In this document: positions 54,201 to 58,500 of the stretch, in pieces | Layout of the letters: every line of letters begins with the position of its first letter | How positions within the stretch are numbered: the first letter of the stretch is position 1 | Assembly (NCBI RefSeq): GCF_018691265.1 | Contig: NW_024881295.1 | Location: 14,472,314 to 14,536,313, forward strand | Direction of reading: 5' to 3' | Source: Tyto alba | Lineage: Eukaryota > Chordata > Aves > Strigiformes > Tytonidae | DNA length: 64,000 bases | Translations under genes and position numbers: made by a program | The notes under the pieces: model-generated | Told to the model about the DNA's origin: nothing | Databases searched by the model: none | Seen by the model: the letters and a program-made list of their open reading frames with translations, nothing else

Positions 54201-54231
54201 GGAATCCTTTGATGAAGGAAGCAGCCACTAA
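992..54231 (+). CDS. EPS8: EPS8, complete coding region in 20 exons (828 aa)
   Basis: EPS8 is a cytoplasmic signalling adaptor and actin regulator. In the known family it joins ABI1 and SOS1 in a Rac-activating complex, caps and bundles actin filaments, and works at filopodia, microvilli and stereocilia tips. Twenty exons with GT-AG borders splice with consistent phases into 2,487 nt including the stop. The protein matches vertebrate EPS8 throughout, from MNGHISN to the C-terminal SFDEGSSH. Domains by my residue count: PTB about 64-200, proline-rich 207-222, helical middle 246-480, SH3 536-592, second proline-rich linker 620-665, capping helix 693-711, SAM-like bundling region about 716-800. 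The start is fixed by homology and by an in-frame TAA at 977-979 upstream of the ATG at 992. No frameshift or premature stop was seen. EPS8L1-3 are the only plausible alternatives, but near-identity across the PTB, SH3 and C-terminus favours EPS8 itself. Confidence 0.97.
2135..2208 (+). CDS. EPS8: EPS8 coding exon 2
   Basis: Acceptor TTCTTCCAG at 2126-2134 and donor GTAAGG at 2209. It encodes residues 21-45, [15 protein letters not shown] followed by [10 protein letters not shown], matching the human NGYGSSPTFSQ...TSAKALY segment. It ends one base into codon 46 (phase 1). Its GYGSPTFPQ resembles the GYGSYFPQ of the preceding exon. Confidence 0.95.
6233..6775 (-). mobile_element. Solo LTR of an avian endogenous retrovirus
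   Basis: A segment of about 543 bp reads, on the plus strand, as the reverse complement of an LTR family I recognise from neoavian bird genomes. It starts TGTCAGGGGTTGACCCCAGC and ends near ATCCCAACCAGACCCA. Between these are the block resembling GTGGGATGGGAGAGAGAATC (6308-6327), the AGATAAAGACAGCTTAATA block (6362-6380), the TCAGCTGTCCCAGCTGTG block and the CAGCAACAGCTAAAACATCC block (6663-6682). In minus-strand sense a TATA-like GTATAAT lies at about 6528-6534, and a TATTAAG element that may take part in poly(A) formation lies at about 6374-6380. No internal gag, pol or env sequence is adjacent, and no clear target-site duplication is visible, so it is an old solo LTR. Confidence 0.8.
7384..7455. 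repeat. Long T-rich tract in EPS8 intron 2
   Basis: About 70 bases of nearly uninterrupted T, broken only by a few G bases (TTTGGTTTGT and GTTTGT units). It is the longest homopolymer-like tract in the window. Any reading frame through it gives poly-Phe and is not a gene. Its length in an assembly is likely to be unreliable. Confidence 0.9.
8041..8247 (+). mobile_element. CR1 LINE, 5'-truncated 3' end
   Basis: The segment matches the avian CR1 3' end as I know it. Recognisable blocks are CAGTGTTTAAGAGGCGTTTGG at about 8090-8110, GGTCAGGCAGTTGGACTAGA at about 8158-8177 and TTGTAGGTCCCTTCGAACC at about 8183-8201. The tail is a run of ATTCT-type pentamers to about 8247. Only the last 200 bp or so is present, the usual CR1 5' truncation, so there is no reverse transcriptase. 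The left border is uncertain by a few tens of bases. Confidence 0.9.
9080..9130 (+). other. EPS8: Candidate 51-nt in-frame cassette exon of EPS8
   Basis: A T-rich tract ending TTTTGTTAG (9071-9079) is followed by 51 open bases and a GTAGCA donor at 9131. The flanking EPS8 exons meet in phase 1. With the leading G of codon 46, the segment reads [17 protein letters not shown] and returns to phase 1, so inclusion adds 17 residues between ALY and EQRK without changing the frame. The product would be aromatic then strongly basic, just ahead of the PTB domain. Length divisible by three and no stop codon are expected by chance fairly often, so transcript evidence is needed. I do not recall this exon in published EPS8 isoforms. 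Confidence 0.4.
10898..10965 (+). CDS. EPS8: EPS8 coding exon 3
   Basis: Acceptor CATCTCTAG at 10889-10897 and donor GTGAGA at 10966. It completes codon 46 as Glu and encodes residues 46-68, [20 protein letters not shown] then HVE. This corresponds to human [20 protein letters not shown] just upstream of the PTB domain. It ends in phase 0. Confidence 0.96.
10966..13018 (+). other. EPS8: EPS8 intron 3
   Basis: AT-rich intron with a 29-base T run at 12208-12236 and a long G/T-rich tract at 12913-12996 close to the exon 4 acceptor. Otherwise I see no gene, RNA or recognisable transposon. Confidence 0.8.
12913..12996. repeat. T/G-rich low-complexity tract upstream of EPS8 exon 4
   Basis: About 84 bases made only of T and G, with TTTTG, GTT and GGTT units, end 22 bases before the EPS8 exon 4 start. 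The tract may act as an extended polypyrimidine-like region or bind CELF/TIA-type RNA proteins, but that is inference. It is also likely to vary in length. Confidence 0.85.
13019..13180 (+). CDS. EPS8: EPS8 coding exon 4 (PTB domain, first part)
   Basis: Acceptor CACTCACTAG at 13009-13018 and donor GTAAGA at 13181; both borders are phase 0. It encodes residues 69-122, beginning [20 protein letters not shown] and containing [20 protein letters not shown], almost identical to the human PTB domain. In the family the PTB domain binds NPxY-type peptides and membrane lipids. Confidence 0.98.
13390..13539 (+). CDS. EPS8: EPS8 coding exon 5 (PTB domain, middle)
   Basis: Acceptor CCGGCAG at 13383-13389 and donor GTAAGA at 13540; phase 0 on both sides. 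It encodes residues 123-172, with [40 protein letters not shown] and DEIK. These are the core strands of the PTB fold. It is only 209 bases from exon 4, the shortest intron in the gene. Confidence 0.98.
13540..15797 (+). other. EPS8: EPS8 intron 5
   Basis: AT-rich intron of about 2.3 kb. I see only short T-rich runs (for example 15405-15416) and no recognisable transposon, RNA gene or extra exon. Confidence 0.75.
15798..15880 (+). CDS. EPS8: EPS8 coding exon 6 (end of PTB domain)
   Basis: Acceptor TCTCTTTAG at 15789-15797 and donor GTAAAA at 15881. It encodes residues 173-199, [20 protein letters not shown] then KKRLETL, plus two bases of codon 200. It matches human [20 protein letters not shown] and closes the PTB domain. 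The donor lacks G at +5, making it one of the weaker donors in the gene. Confidence 0.96.
15881..17892 (+). other. EPS8: EPS8 intron 6
   Basis: About 2.0 kb of unique-looking sequence. A part at about 16795-16910 faintly resembles the 3' coding region of a CR1/L3-type LINE. I see no RNA gene or clear exon. Confidence 0.65.
16795..16910 (+). mobile_element. Possible old CR1/L3-like LINE fragment
   Basis: The order of short blocks GAGATTTAATTGGGAAAAAG, a GTCAGTACATCTGGTGGG-like block, AAATAATCCGAGATACCAGT and AAGGGCTGTG recalls the region of CR1/L3 elements that precedes their 3' UTR. Similarity is judged from memory and is weak, so the borders and even the identity are uncertain. Confidence 0.3.
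17893..18029 (+). CDS. EPS8: EPS8 coding exon 7 (first proline-rich segment)
   Basis: Acceptor CTTCCTCTAG at 17883-17892 and donor GTGAGT at 18030. It completes codon 200 as Arg and encodes residues 200-245, including [20 protein letters not shown] and [18 protein letters not shown]. It ends one base into codon 246. The proline-rich stretch corresponds to the part of mammalian EPS8 reported to contact BAIAP2/IRSp53. The exon is clearly more GC-rich than its introns. Confidence 0.96.
18030..19866 (+). other. EPS8: EPS8 intron 7
   Basis: About 1.8 kb, AT-rich, with dense T/G low-complexity tracts at about 18600-18800 and again near 18895-18915. No transposon, RNA gene or extra exon was recognised. 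Confidence 0.75.
19867..19940 (+). CDS. EPS8: EPS8 coding exon 8
   Basis: Acceptor TTTTTCTGCAG at 19856-19866 and donor GTAAGT at 19941. It completes codon 246 as Phe and encodes residues 246-270, [20 protein letters not shown] then IDRDV, close to human FEKPRQYHEQEETPEMMAAR. It ends in phase 0. Confidence 0.97.
19941..21007 (+). other. EPS8: EPS8 intron 8
   Basis: About 1.1 kb. The one notable item is a T-rich run that passes directly into a 15-base A run at 20111-20147. Otherwise unique AT-rich sequence. Confidence 0.75.
20111..20147. repeat. T-run to A-run inverted repeat
   Basis: T7-C-T2, T7-C-T4 and then A15 meet without a spacer, so the strand could fold into an imperfect T:A hairpin of about 15 pairs. 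It may be nothing more than two expanded homopolymers lying side by side. Confidence 0.7.
21008..21134 (+). CDS. EPS8: EPS8 coding exon 9
   Basis: Acceptor TTCTCCCATAG at 20997-21007 and donor GTAGGA at 21135. It encodes residues 271-312, [20 protein letters not shown] then [20 protein letters not shown] and PG, with the final base starting codon 313. The strongly basic [11 protein letters not shown] stretch is conserved in human EPS8 (KRKKNKKGKRK). It lies in the helical middle region. Confidence 0.97.
21490..21578 (+). CDS. EPS8: EPS8 coding exon 10
   Basis: Acceptor TATTCACCAG at 21480-21489 and donor GTAAGT at 21579. It completes codon 313 as Glu and encodes residues 313-342, [20 protein letters not shown] then [10 protein letters not shown], nearly identical to human EPS8. 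It ends in phase 0. Confidence 0.97.
21579..25085 (+). other. EPS8: EPS8 intron 10
   Basis: About 3.5 kb. A few open frames of 85-125 codons occur on both strands between about 21830 and 23640, but none resembles a known protein or has splice borders that fit EPS8. A G-rich patch (two G6 runs) lies near 23731-23746. No transposon was recognised. Confidence 0.7.
25086..25160 (+). CDS. EPS8: EPS8 coding exon 11
   Basis: Acceptor TTCCTTCAG at 25077-25085 and donor GTAAGG at 25161; phase 0 on both sides. It encodes residues 343-367, [20 protein letters not shown] then TPLHM, matching human [20 protein letters not shown]. Confidence 0.97.
25763..25911 (+). CDS. EPS8: EPS8 coding exon 12
   Basis: Acceptor ATTTAG at 25757-25762 and donor GTGAGA at 25912. 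It encodes residues 368-416, [20 protein letters not shown] then [20 protein letters not shown] and SLGDTWTKA, plus two bases of codon 417. The intron separating it from exon 11 is 602 bases and holds nothing else I recognise. Confidence 0.97.
25912..28060 (+). other. EPS8: EPS8 intron 12
   Basis: About 2.1 kb of AT-rich unique-looking sequence. No repeat family, RNA gene or additional exon was recognised. Confidence 0.75.
28061..28244 (+). CDS. EPS8: EPS8 coding exon 13
   Basis: Acceptor TTTTCATGCAG at 28050-28060 and donor GTAGGT at 28245. It completes codon 417 as Arg and encodes residues 417-478: [60 protein letters not shown] then E. This is one of the most conserved blocks of the family. 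It ends in phase 0. Confidence 0.98.
30335..30560 (+). mobile_element. Ancient CORE-SINE (MIR-like) relic
   Basis: The segment carries the block TGGTCTTGGGCAAGTCATTT (about 30356-30375) followed by AACC, which matches the well-known MIR core block around TGACCTTGGGCAAGTCACTT. Further on, AGCTGTGAAATGCTGTGAGT and AAAGCTACATGAGTGCAAAA (30483-30502) match the 3' part seen in amniote MIR/L3-tailed elements. The orientation is sense. It is heavily diverged, which fits an insertion older than the bird lineage. Confidence 0.65.
31515..31552. repeat. T-rich tract in EPS8 intron 13
   Basis: A run of T interrupted by single or paired G, ending ATAAAGG. It is low-complexity sequence with no coding meaning. 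Confidence 0.8.
32218..32351 (+). CDS. EPS8: EPS8 coding exon 14
   Basis: Acceptor TTGTCTTCCAG at 32207-32217 and donor GTAACA at 32352. It encodes residues 479-522, [20 protein letters not shown] then [20 protein letters not shown] and RHVD, plus two bases of codon 523. It aligns with human HSSVSEYHPADGYAFSSNIY and following, and is among the less conserved exons. Confidence 0.95.
32352..36064 (+). other. EPS8: EPS8 intron 14
   Basis: About 3.7 kb. Open frames of up to about 130 codons on the minus strand (for example near 34311-34706) look random. No repeat family or RNA gene was recognised. Short T-rich runs occur near 35187 and 35875. Confidence 0.75.
36065..36176 (+). CDS. EPS8: EPS8 coding exon 15 (SH3 domain, first half)
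   Basis: Acceptor CTTTGCAG at 36057-36064 and donor GTAATT at 36177. It completes codon 523 as Arg and encodes residues 523-560, [20 protein letters not shown] then [22 protein letters not shown] replaces the usual ALYDY-type start of an SH3 fold, as KYDF does in human. The acidic RT loop follows. In the family this SH3 binds PxxDY peptides such as those of ABI1. Confidence 0.97.
37096..37239 (+). CDS. EPS8: EPS8 coding exon 16 (SH3 domain, second half)
   Basis: Acceptor TTATTTCAG at 37087-37095 and donor GTACCA at 37240; phase 0 on both sides. It encodes residues 561-608, [20 protein letters not shown] then [20 protein letters not shown] and PAYTRTIQ. The paired tryptophans (568-569) and GFVPNN (579-584) are SH3 landmarks. 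The preceding intron (36177-37095, 919 bases) holds nothing I recognise. Confidence 0.97.
37887..37903. repeat. Short TA microsatellite
   Basis: A run of about eight TA units ending TATAAAATAAAA. It is low-complexity sequence in EPS8 intron 16. Confidence 0.8.
39085..39240 (-). mobile_element. Ancient MIR-like SINE relic, antisense
   Basis: The plus strand reads GCTGCTATTTCAGAGAGAAA, TGAGGCATTGAAGGGGTGAC and TGCCTTGCCCAAGGTCAAAC followed by AGG. This is the reverse complement of the MIR core as commonly read (ACAGATGAGGAAACTGAGGC ... GTGACTTGCCCAAGGTCACA). The next bases, GTGGGTAGAGCAGGAAATTG, fit the following part of the consensus. It is old and diverged. Confidence 0.65.
44818..45055 (+). 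CDS. EPS8: EPS8 coding exon 17 (second proline-rich linker)
   Basis: Acceptor ATCTTTTCAG at 44808-44817 and donor GTAAGT at 45056. It encodes residues 609-687, starting [20 protein letters not shown] and running through [20 protein letters not shown] into a serine-rich STSSDSGGS stretch and QKQVPVD, with one base of codon 688. The linker is a few residues longer than in human because of extra Val/Pro/Ala units. In the family this part links the SH3 domain to the actin-binding C-terminus and carries phosphorylation sites. Confidence 0.97.
46480..46800. promoter_or_regulatory. GC-richer intronic island with dyad symmetry, possible regulatory element
   Basis: Within an AT-rich intron this stretch is clearly richer in G and C. 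It holds a perfect 14-bp palindrome AGCTCCCGGGAGCT (46627-46640) and, just after it, a stem AAGCCCA / TGGGCTT with a 5-base loop (46648-46666). Several TAATG-type homeodomain-like sites lie close by. A regulatory role is inference only; chance cannot be excluded. Confidence 0.3.
48379..48440. repeat. T/G-rich tract with GTTT units
   Basis: A low-complexity T run with about four GTTT units and later A interruptions. It begins about 250 bases upstream of EPS8 exon 18. No coding meaning. Confidence 0.8.
48632..48812 (+). CDS. EPS8: EPS8 coding exon 18 (actin-capping helix)
   Basis: Acceptor TCTCTCTCTAG at 48621-48631 and donor GTAAGT at 48813. It completes codon 688 as Arg and encodes residues 688-747: [40 protein letters not shown] then [20 protein letters not shown], plus two bases of codon 748. 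The amphipathic helix around 693-711 corresponds to the actin barbed-end capping element of mammalian EPS8. What follows begins the SAM-like bundling region. Confidence 0.98.
48958..49024. repeat. TA/TATATG-rich microsatellite
   Basis: Interrupted TATATA, GGATATATA and TGCATATATA units lie in intron 18 between EPS8 exons 18 and 19 (48813-49269). Further short TA runs follow near 49073-49084. The rest of this 457-base intron is unremarkable. Confidence 0.8.
49270..49399 (+). CDS. EPS8: EPS8 coding exon 19 (SAM-like bundling region)
   Basis: Acceptor GTGTCCCCAG at 49260-49269 and donor GTATGT at 49400. It completes codon 748 as Val and encodes residues 748-791: [40 protein letters not shown] then SALE. 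In human the match is nearly identical apart from N for T, D for E, A for S and A for S. It ends in phase 0. A minus-strand open frame of 196 codons covers this exon but is a shadow that also runs through a T tract. Confidence 0.98.
49400..54117 (+). other. EPS8: EPS8 intron 19
   Basis: About 4.7 kb. A T-rich tract lies at 49486-49526, close to the donor. A GC-richer stretch runs at about 51840-52090, and a cluster of TAATG motifs lies at 53077-53147. No transposon, RNA gene or extra exon was recognised. Confidence 0.7.
49486..49526. repeat. T-rich tract after EPS8 exon 19
   Basis: A T10 run, GTTGG, then a T23-like run. It begins about 85 bases after the exon 19 donor. Read on the minus strand it produces a false Lys-rich open frame. 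Confidence 0.85.
54118..54231 (+). CDS. EPS8: EPS8 coding exon 20 (C-terminus and stop)
   Basis: Acceptor ATTTCTTTATAG at 54106-54117. It encodes residues 792-828, [20 protein letters not shown] then [17 protein letters not shown], and the TAA stop at 54229-54231. It aligns with human [20 protein letters not shown] and following up to the identical SFDEGSSH end. Confidence 0.98.
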   Translation, partial: ANSGSSELQEIMRRRQEKISAAATDSGVESFDEGSSH

Positions 54232-55237
54232 ATGTGTTCCCTCTTTTCTTTAATTCCATTGTCCATAGCATTATACCACCCAGCTTTGCTTTAGGAAGCA
54301 GTGAAGGGGAATGTCTTACTATATTGTAAACATAACTAGCCACCATAAAGAAAATTTACAGTAGTGTCCACTGAAATACCTGCTGCTGGCTTCTCATCAT
54401 TAAAAATGAACAGATGAGAAATTCAATGGAGGTTCCTGACAGGTGAAAATACTGGCATGTGACTCATTTACACCCAAAGTTGAGTCTTGGCTTTATGGAA
54501 TTAGCTTGACAGATAAACTGGAACTGAATTTTTCTTTGTGATTCATCCGAGGGAAGCTGAGCCAGCAATAAAAAAGCATTTGAACCCTTCAGTAATAAGA
54601 TTCTGAATCCCATCTCTTTCTGTAGTGTGCAATTATGTCTTTTTGGCTCAGTCTTTCTTGTCATGCATTTGGCTGCAGGATGTTTACTTAAGTCGTTGAT
54701 GCCAGCAATCAGAGAGGAAATGTTTAGAGAGAATGAAGAGCAGCCCAACATAGAATGAATCTTTCTTGCATCACTCCCATGATGTTTTATTACTAATGAT
54801 GCTGTTTATAGCAAAATAATACTCTGTAAATTGAATTTATCAATACTTCTCTCATGATGAATTATAATATTGCACAGGAAGGAATAACTAGAAAATAGTA
54901 ACACAACTCAGCTCAAACAAGTGATCAGATATGCTGTAGGTAGCCATGAAACAATTTGCAGTCCATTTTTGTTTTTTAATATACTTGCATTTTTTTTTTG
55001 TCTGTAACTTAACTTGTCAAAAGAACAGTGTATGATCTAGACTTCTCTGTGTGTTGATCCCAGATGTCAGTTTTTCCTCATGTAAAAAGCTGTGTTCCTT
55101 TATAAAAGTATTCTTTTGGAAAAGTGGATTCCTGGAGGCAAAAGGGGGAGAAAAGGAAACATCCCTTCCAGCAAATGTTATTTTTGAAGATGCAATGATA
55201 TTTGTCACAAAATGTTCTGTTATTTCACATGGTCATG

Positions 55238-55281
55238 TGATTTTATATATAATATATGTATTATATATAATATATAATATC
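55238..55281. repeat. TA-rich microsatellite in the EPS8 3' UTR
   Basis: TATATATAATATATGTATTA is followed by further TATAATATA units. It is probably transcribed as part of the 3' UTR and may vary in length. Confidence 0.8.
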
Positions 55282-55527
55282 ACTTAATTTAGACAATTTT
55301 AATCATCTAGTTTGATTAAGTTTCATAGTGCCTTTTTCACATGAATCAGCTTAAAGTCTGCAATAAACAGTATTTCCTGTCTGTTAAATAGTTGTATCTT
55401 TGTGGCTACAGAGATGGTACTGAAATAAGGAAGTGTTCTTGATTATTGCCATTAGTTTGCTCTTCCTCTGCGTACAAGGGAAAAAAGAATCCTATTCATT
55501 TTTCATACAAGAAAAATTAAAAATCTT

Positions 55528-55533
55528 AATAAA
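55528..55533 (+). terminator. EPS8: Main candidate EPS8 poly(A) signal
   Basis: A perfect AATAAA hexamer 1.3 kb after the stop is followed at a short distance by TG-rich bases (GGTGTTTAGTG, TTGTAAATGTCC) that fit a downstream element. Upstream copies at 54567 and 55362 could give shorter transcripts, and AATAAA at 57086-57091 a longer one. Confidence 0.55.
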
Positions 55534-55555
55534 GGTGTTTAGTGCCATTTATTGT

Positions 55556-58500
55556 AAATGTCCTTAGAAATACTACTTCTGTGTGTTGGTTATATGTTTA
55601 TGTATATTTTTACATTTAATATATATTCTTTATGCCTGTGAAAAGTAGGTAGGTTCTACACCTATCATTTAACCGCAGCCTTATCCAGCAGTAGGACAAG
55701 AAGTGACAAATCCCAGCTGAAGACACCAACTGCCATAGCAGTCACTAAGAAATGGATTCTTGTTTTACCCAGTGAAAGAAACGATGATTCTCGATTGCTT
55801 TCTCCTTATCGGAAACATTTGAACCAGCACGCCTGCCTGATAACTGCGTCCATTCAACCTACAGACATAGCTTTAGGGGGGAAAATTGTCTGTCTCACTG
55901 CCCGTCCTGTCATTAAAGGTCAAGCCCAGACTTCTAAGGGCTTGATGTATTCTCTGATTCACATTTAAAATTTCCTCTTCCCCGCCCTCTCCAGTATAGC
56001 TGGCCTGACCAGTGTTCACTGTGCAGCAAAGTCTCCTACATTGGAGGTGGATGGATCCACTGGTGGTGGATGACTAAGAAAATGAAGGAAGACCTGAAGC
56101 TACTCTTACAAAGATGCTTTGTTACTTCAAAGTACAGGTGTAGGAAACTTTTAAAAAGGTTTTTGAAACTCCTATTTAATAATTGGTCTCACTGTCGTCT
56201 CTCATGGAAAGTATGTCTGATTCCATAAAGGGCATTGTGGTGGTTACCTGCACCACCTCTATTCCCCTGTTAATTACCAAATATGAAGCCAATACTTGTA
56301 TTCTCTGCAAGTTTATTCTAGCATTCAGCATATGGTTTGCTTTTGCCCAGAAGCAGGCATCAGCTCTGAGACTCTTCAAACTTTGTGGAGTTTGCCATAC
56401 GGAGGTCTTGGAAGAAGCCCCTGTGATTCATCTCTGAGAGAAAACAGGTGGCTTCACAACTGGTTTTTTGAAGGTGGATTTCCGTGTAGCTGTTAAGTTG
56501 TATAGAAAGAGCCAGACAAGCTTGAATGTGGTCAGTGTGCTCAGAGGTGTCACCTTTGGAGGTACTTGGGAGGAAAACAGGAACCCCCTTCCATATACTT
56601 AAGGGATAAACAGAATAATCTGGGGGTTTAGGGGTTGGTTGGTTGCTTTGTTTCTGAGTTTGTTCATAGTTTTAAAATTAACTACTGACTTAACAACCCT
56701 ATGACTTGAGTTGTACTTTACCCTTTAGCTTTGCTGAATTAGACTTCATGATTTCTGTGTTACGTTCTGTGAAATCTGAATAGCATTAAGGCAGATTATT
56801 TCCCTTTTTGCTGGAATTTCCTTGATGGTTTAAAGCACTGCAGGGAGCTTCACCCCTCTGCTGTGCAGTTTCTGAATTTTCAGCTTTTTGGCAATTACGA
56901 GACGTCAAAAGGAGATCTCATTTGGAGTTCCACAAATTAAAACAAAATGTTTTCATCAAAATTTTTGATGTTTTAAAAACAGTGCTAAAATGCAGTGTTT
57001 CACTGAGAATGTTTTCTTTAGGACTTGAGCAGTGAGGATTATATTTTTACACTAATACTTTAGAAAGATACAAAGTGTCTTTGAAAATAAAAGTTTATTA
57101 AATGTCAAAAAAGTGACTTATTTCATGTGGGAAAAGGAGTCGTGTTTGATAACATAGGAACTGCTTTATTATTTTACTGCCATTGAATCTGCCTTTTTAA
57201 CTGGATGGAGGGGAGAGTGTTTTAGCAGCATATGTTCACTCAGCAGTTTTGTGCTTTCTAAGCACATACCTTTTAGCACCAGCAAGGCACTTTCTCCCAC
57301 TCCTTTAGTCTGCTTGTTCCCTTGGGACACCAGAGGGAGAGAAAACCACTGTGAAACCTCAGATTTAATTTGTAAAGAACGCTTCTAACCACTAGTGATG
57401 CATGGAACAGTTTACTTACCATCTAGCAAGTCCAATGTTAAACAGTGCTTTGCTCAGACAAATTTTGATCTGTGAGATTTTTATACAGACTTTTATTGCT
57501 CCAAAACATTGTGTTGTATACAAGTTGGTGGGTTGGGGACGGGGCTGGGAAATAAGTGCAGACTTCCATGTTATTGGTGTGTGCAGAAATAAGTGGTTTA
57601 TGAGGAAGTAGATATCCAAAATGATACGATATTCTGAAATGTGCAAAGCTCCCAGTGTCTTTGAGTGTACTCATCAGTCTTTGTGAAACTCTGAAAGTGT
57701 CCCTGGAAGTGTTTTGTTGGACAGTAACGTCATTAATTTGCTAGTTTAACTAAGGAACAACCCAAACCCCATGCATAAGTATATGATGTGGGTTAAGTCT
57801 TTCTCATTAGGAAACCTGTAACTAGCAGAATTTTTATTGTATTTTACTTTTATTGTGGGAAGTGAAGGCATTTTGAGTTTTCAGGTTTTTAGGATGTATA
57901 GAGAAGCAAGCTATAGCTTGAATAGCAGACCCTTGTTAAGGTACTTCCACTCATTTTCCTGGTCTGCATCTCATGTGCAAGAGAAACACGATTATGAATG
58001 GGAACCCATGTTTCTGGCCAAGCCACCATTTTATAGGAACCCAATTTTTCTGTGATGTTTTTCCTCAACTGTGAAGTCTATGTAGCATCTAAAACATGAA
58101 ACAAGCAAACAGTCCTGTCTAAGGATTGAGTCTGATACATCAAGAGTTTCTGAAGGAATATTTCTGTGCTCAGCCTCCCACCTTTGCATAAAAGCAACAG
58201 TGTTATATATGGGAAATGCAAATGAGGGAATTTGTAAGTGTGTATTGAGTTCTCCATTGAATTATTTCACAAACATGTTGAAATTTATCTGTGGCTACAT
58301 TAAATTTTTGCTAGTAAGTGCCTATTTTAACTGCCTTTGGATCTCTAGCATCTTTTTTCAGTTTCTCTGTAGTTACAAGTTTGCAAGTTTGGCCTTTTAC
58401 TACTTCCTCAGCATCCAGACCAGAACCAGTGTCAGGATATTAGTTTGTGCTTCTACTTCTTGAGGATATTTGTAGAGTAAAAGAGGAGATGAAAGAAAAC

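Larger units (their letters stand above)
54232..55555 (+). other. EPS8: EPS8 3' UTR (probable)
   Basis: AT-rich sequence follows the stop codon. AATAAA occurs at 54567-54572, 55362-55367 and 55528-55533. A UTR of about 1.3 kb ending after the last of these would agree in length with the human EPS8 3' UTR as I remember it. The interrupted TA repeat at 55238-55281 lies inside it. The end point is inferred from motif and length only. Confidence 0.65.
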
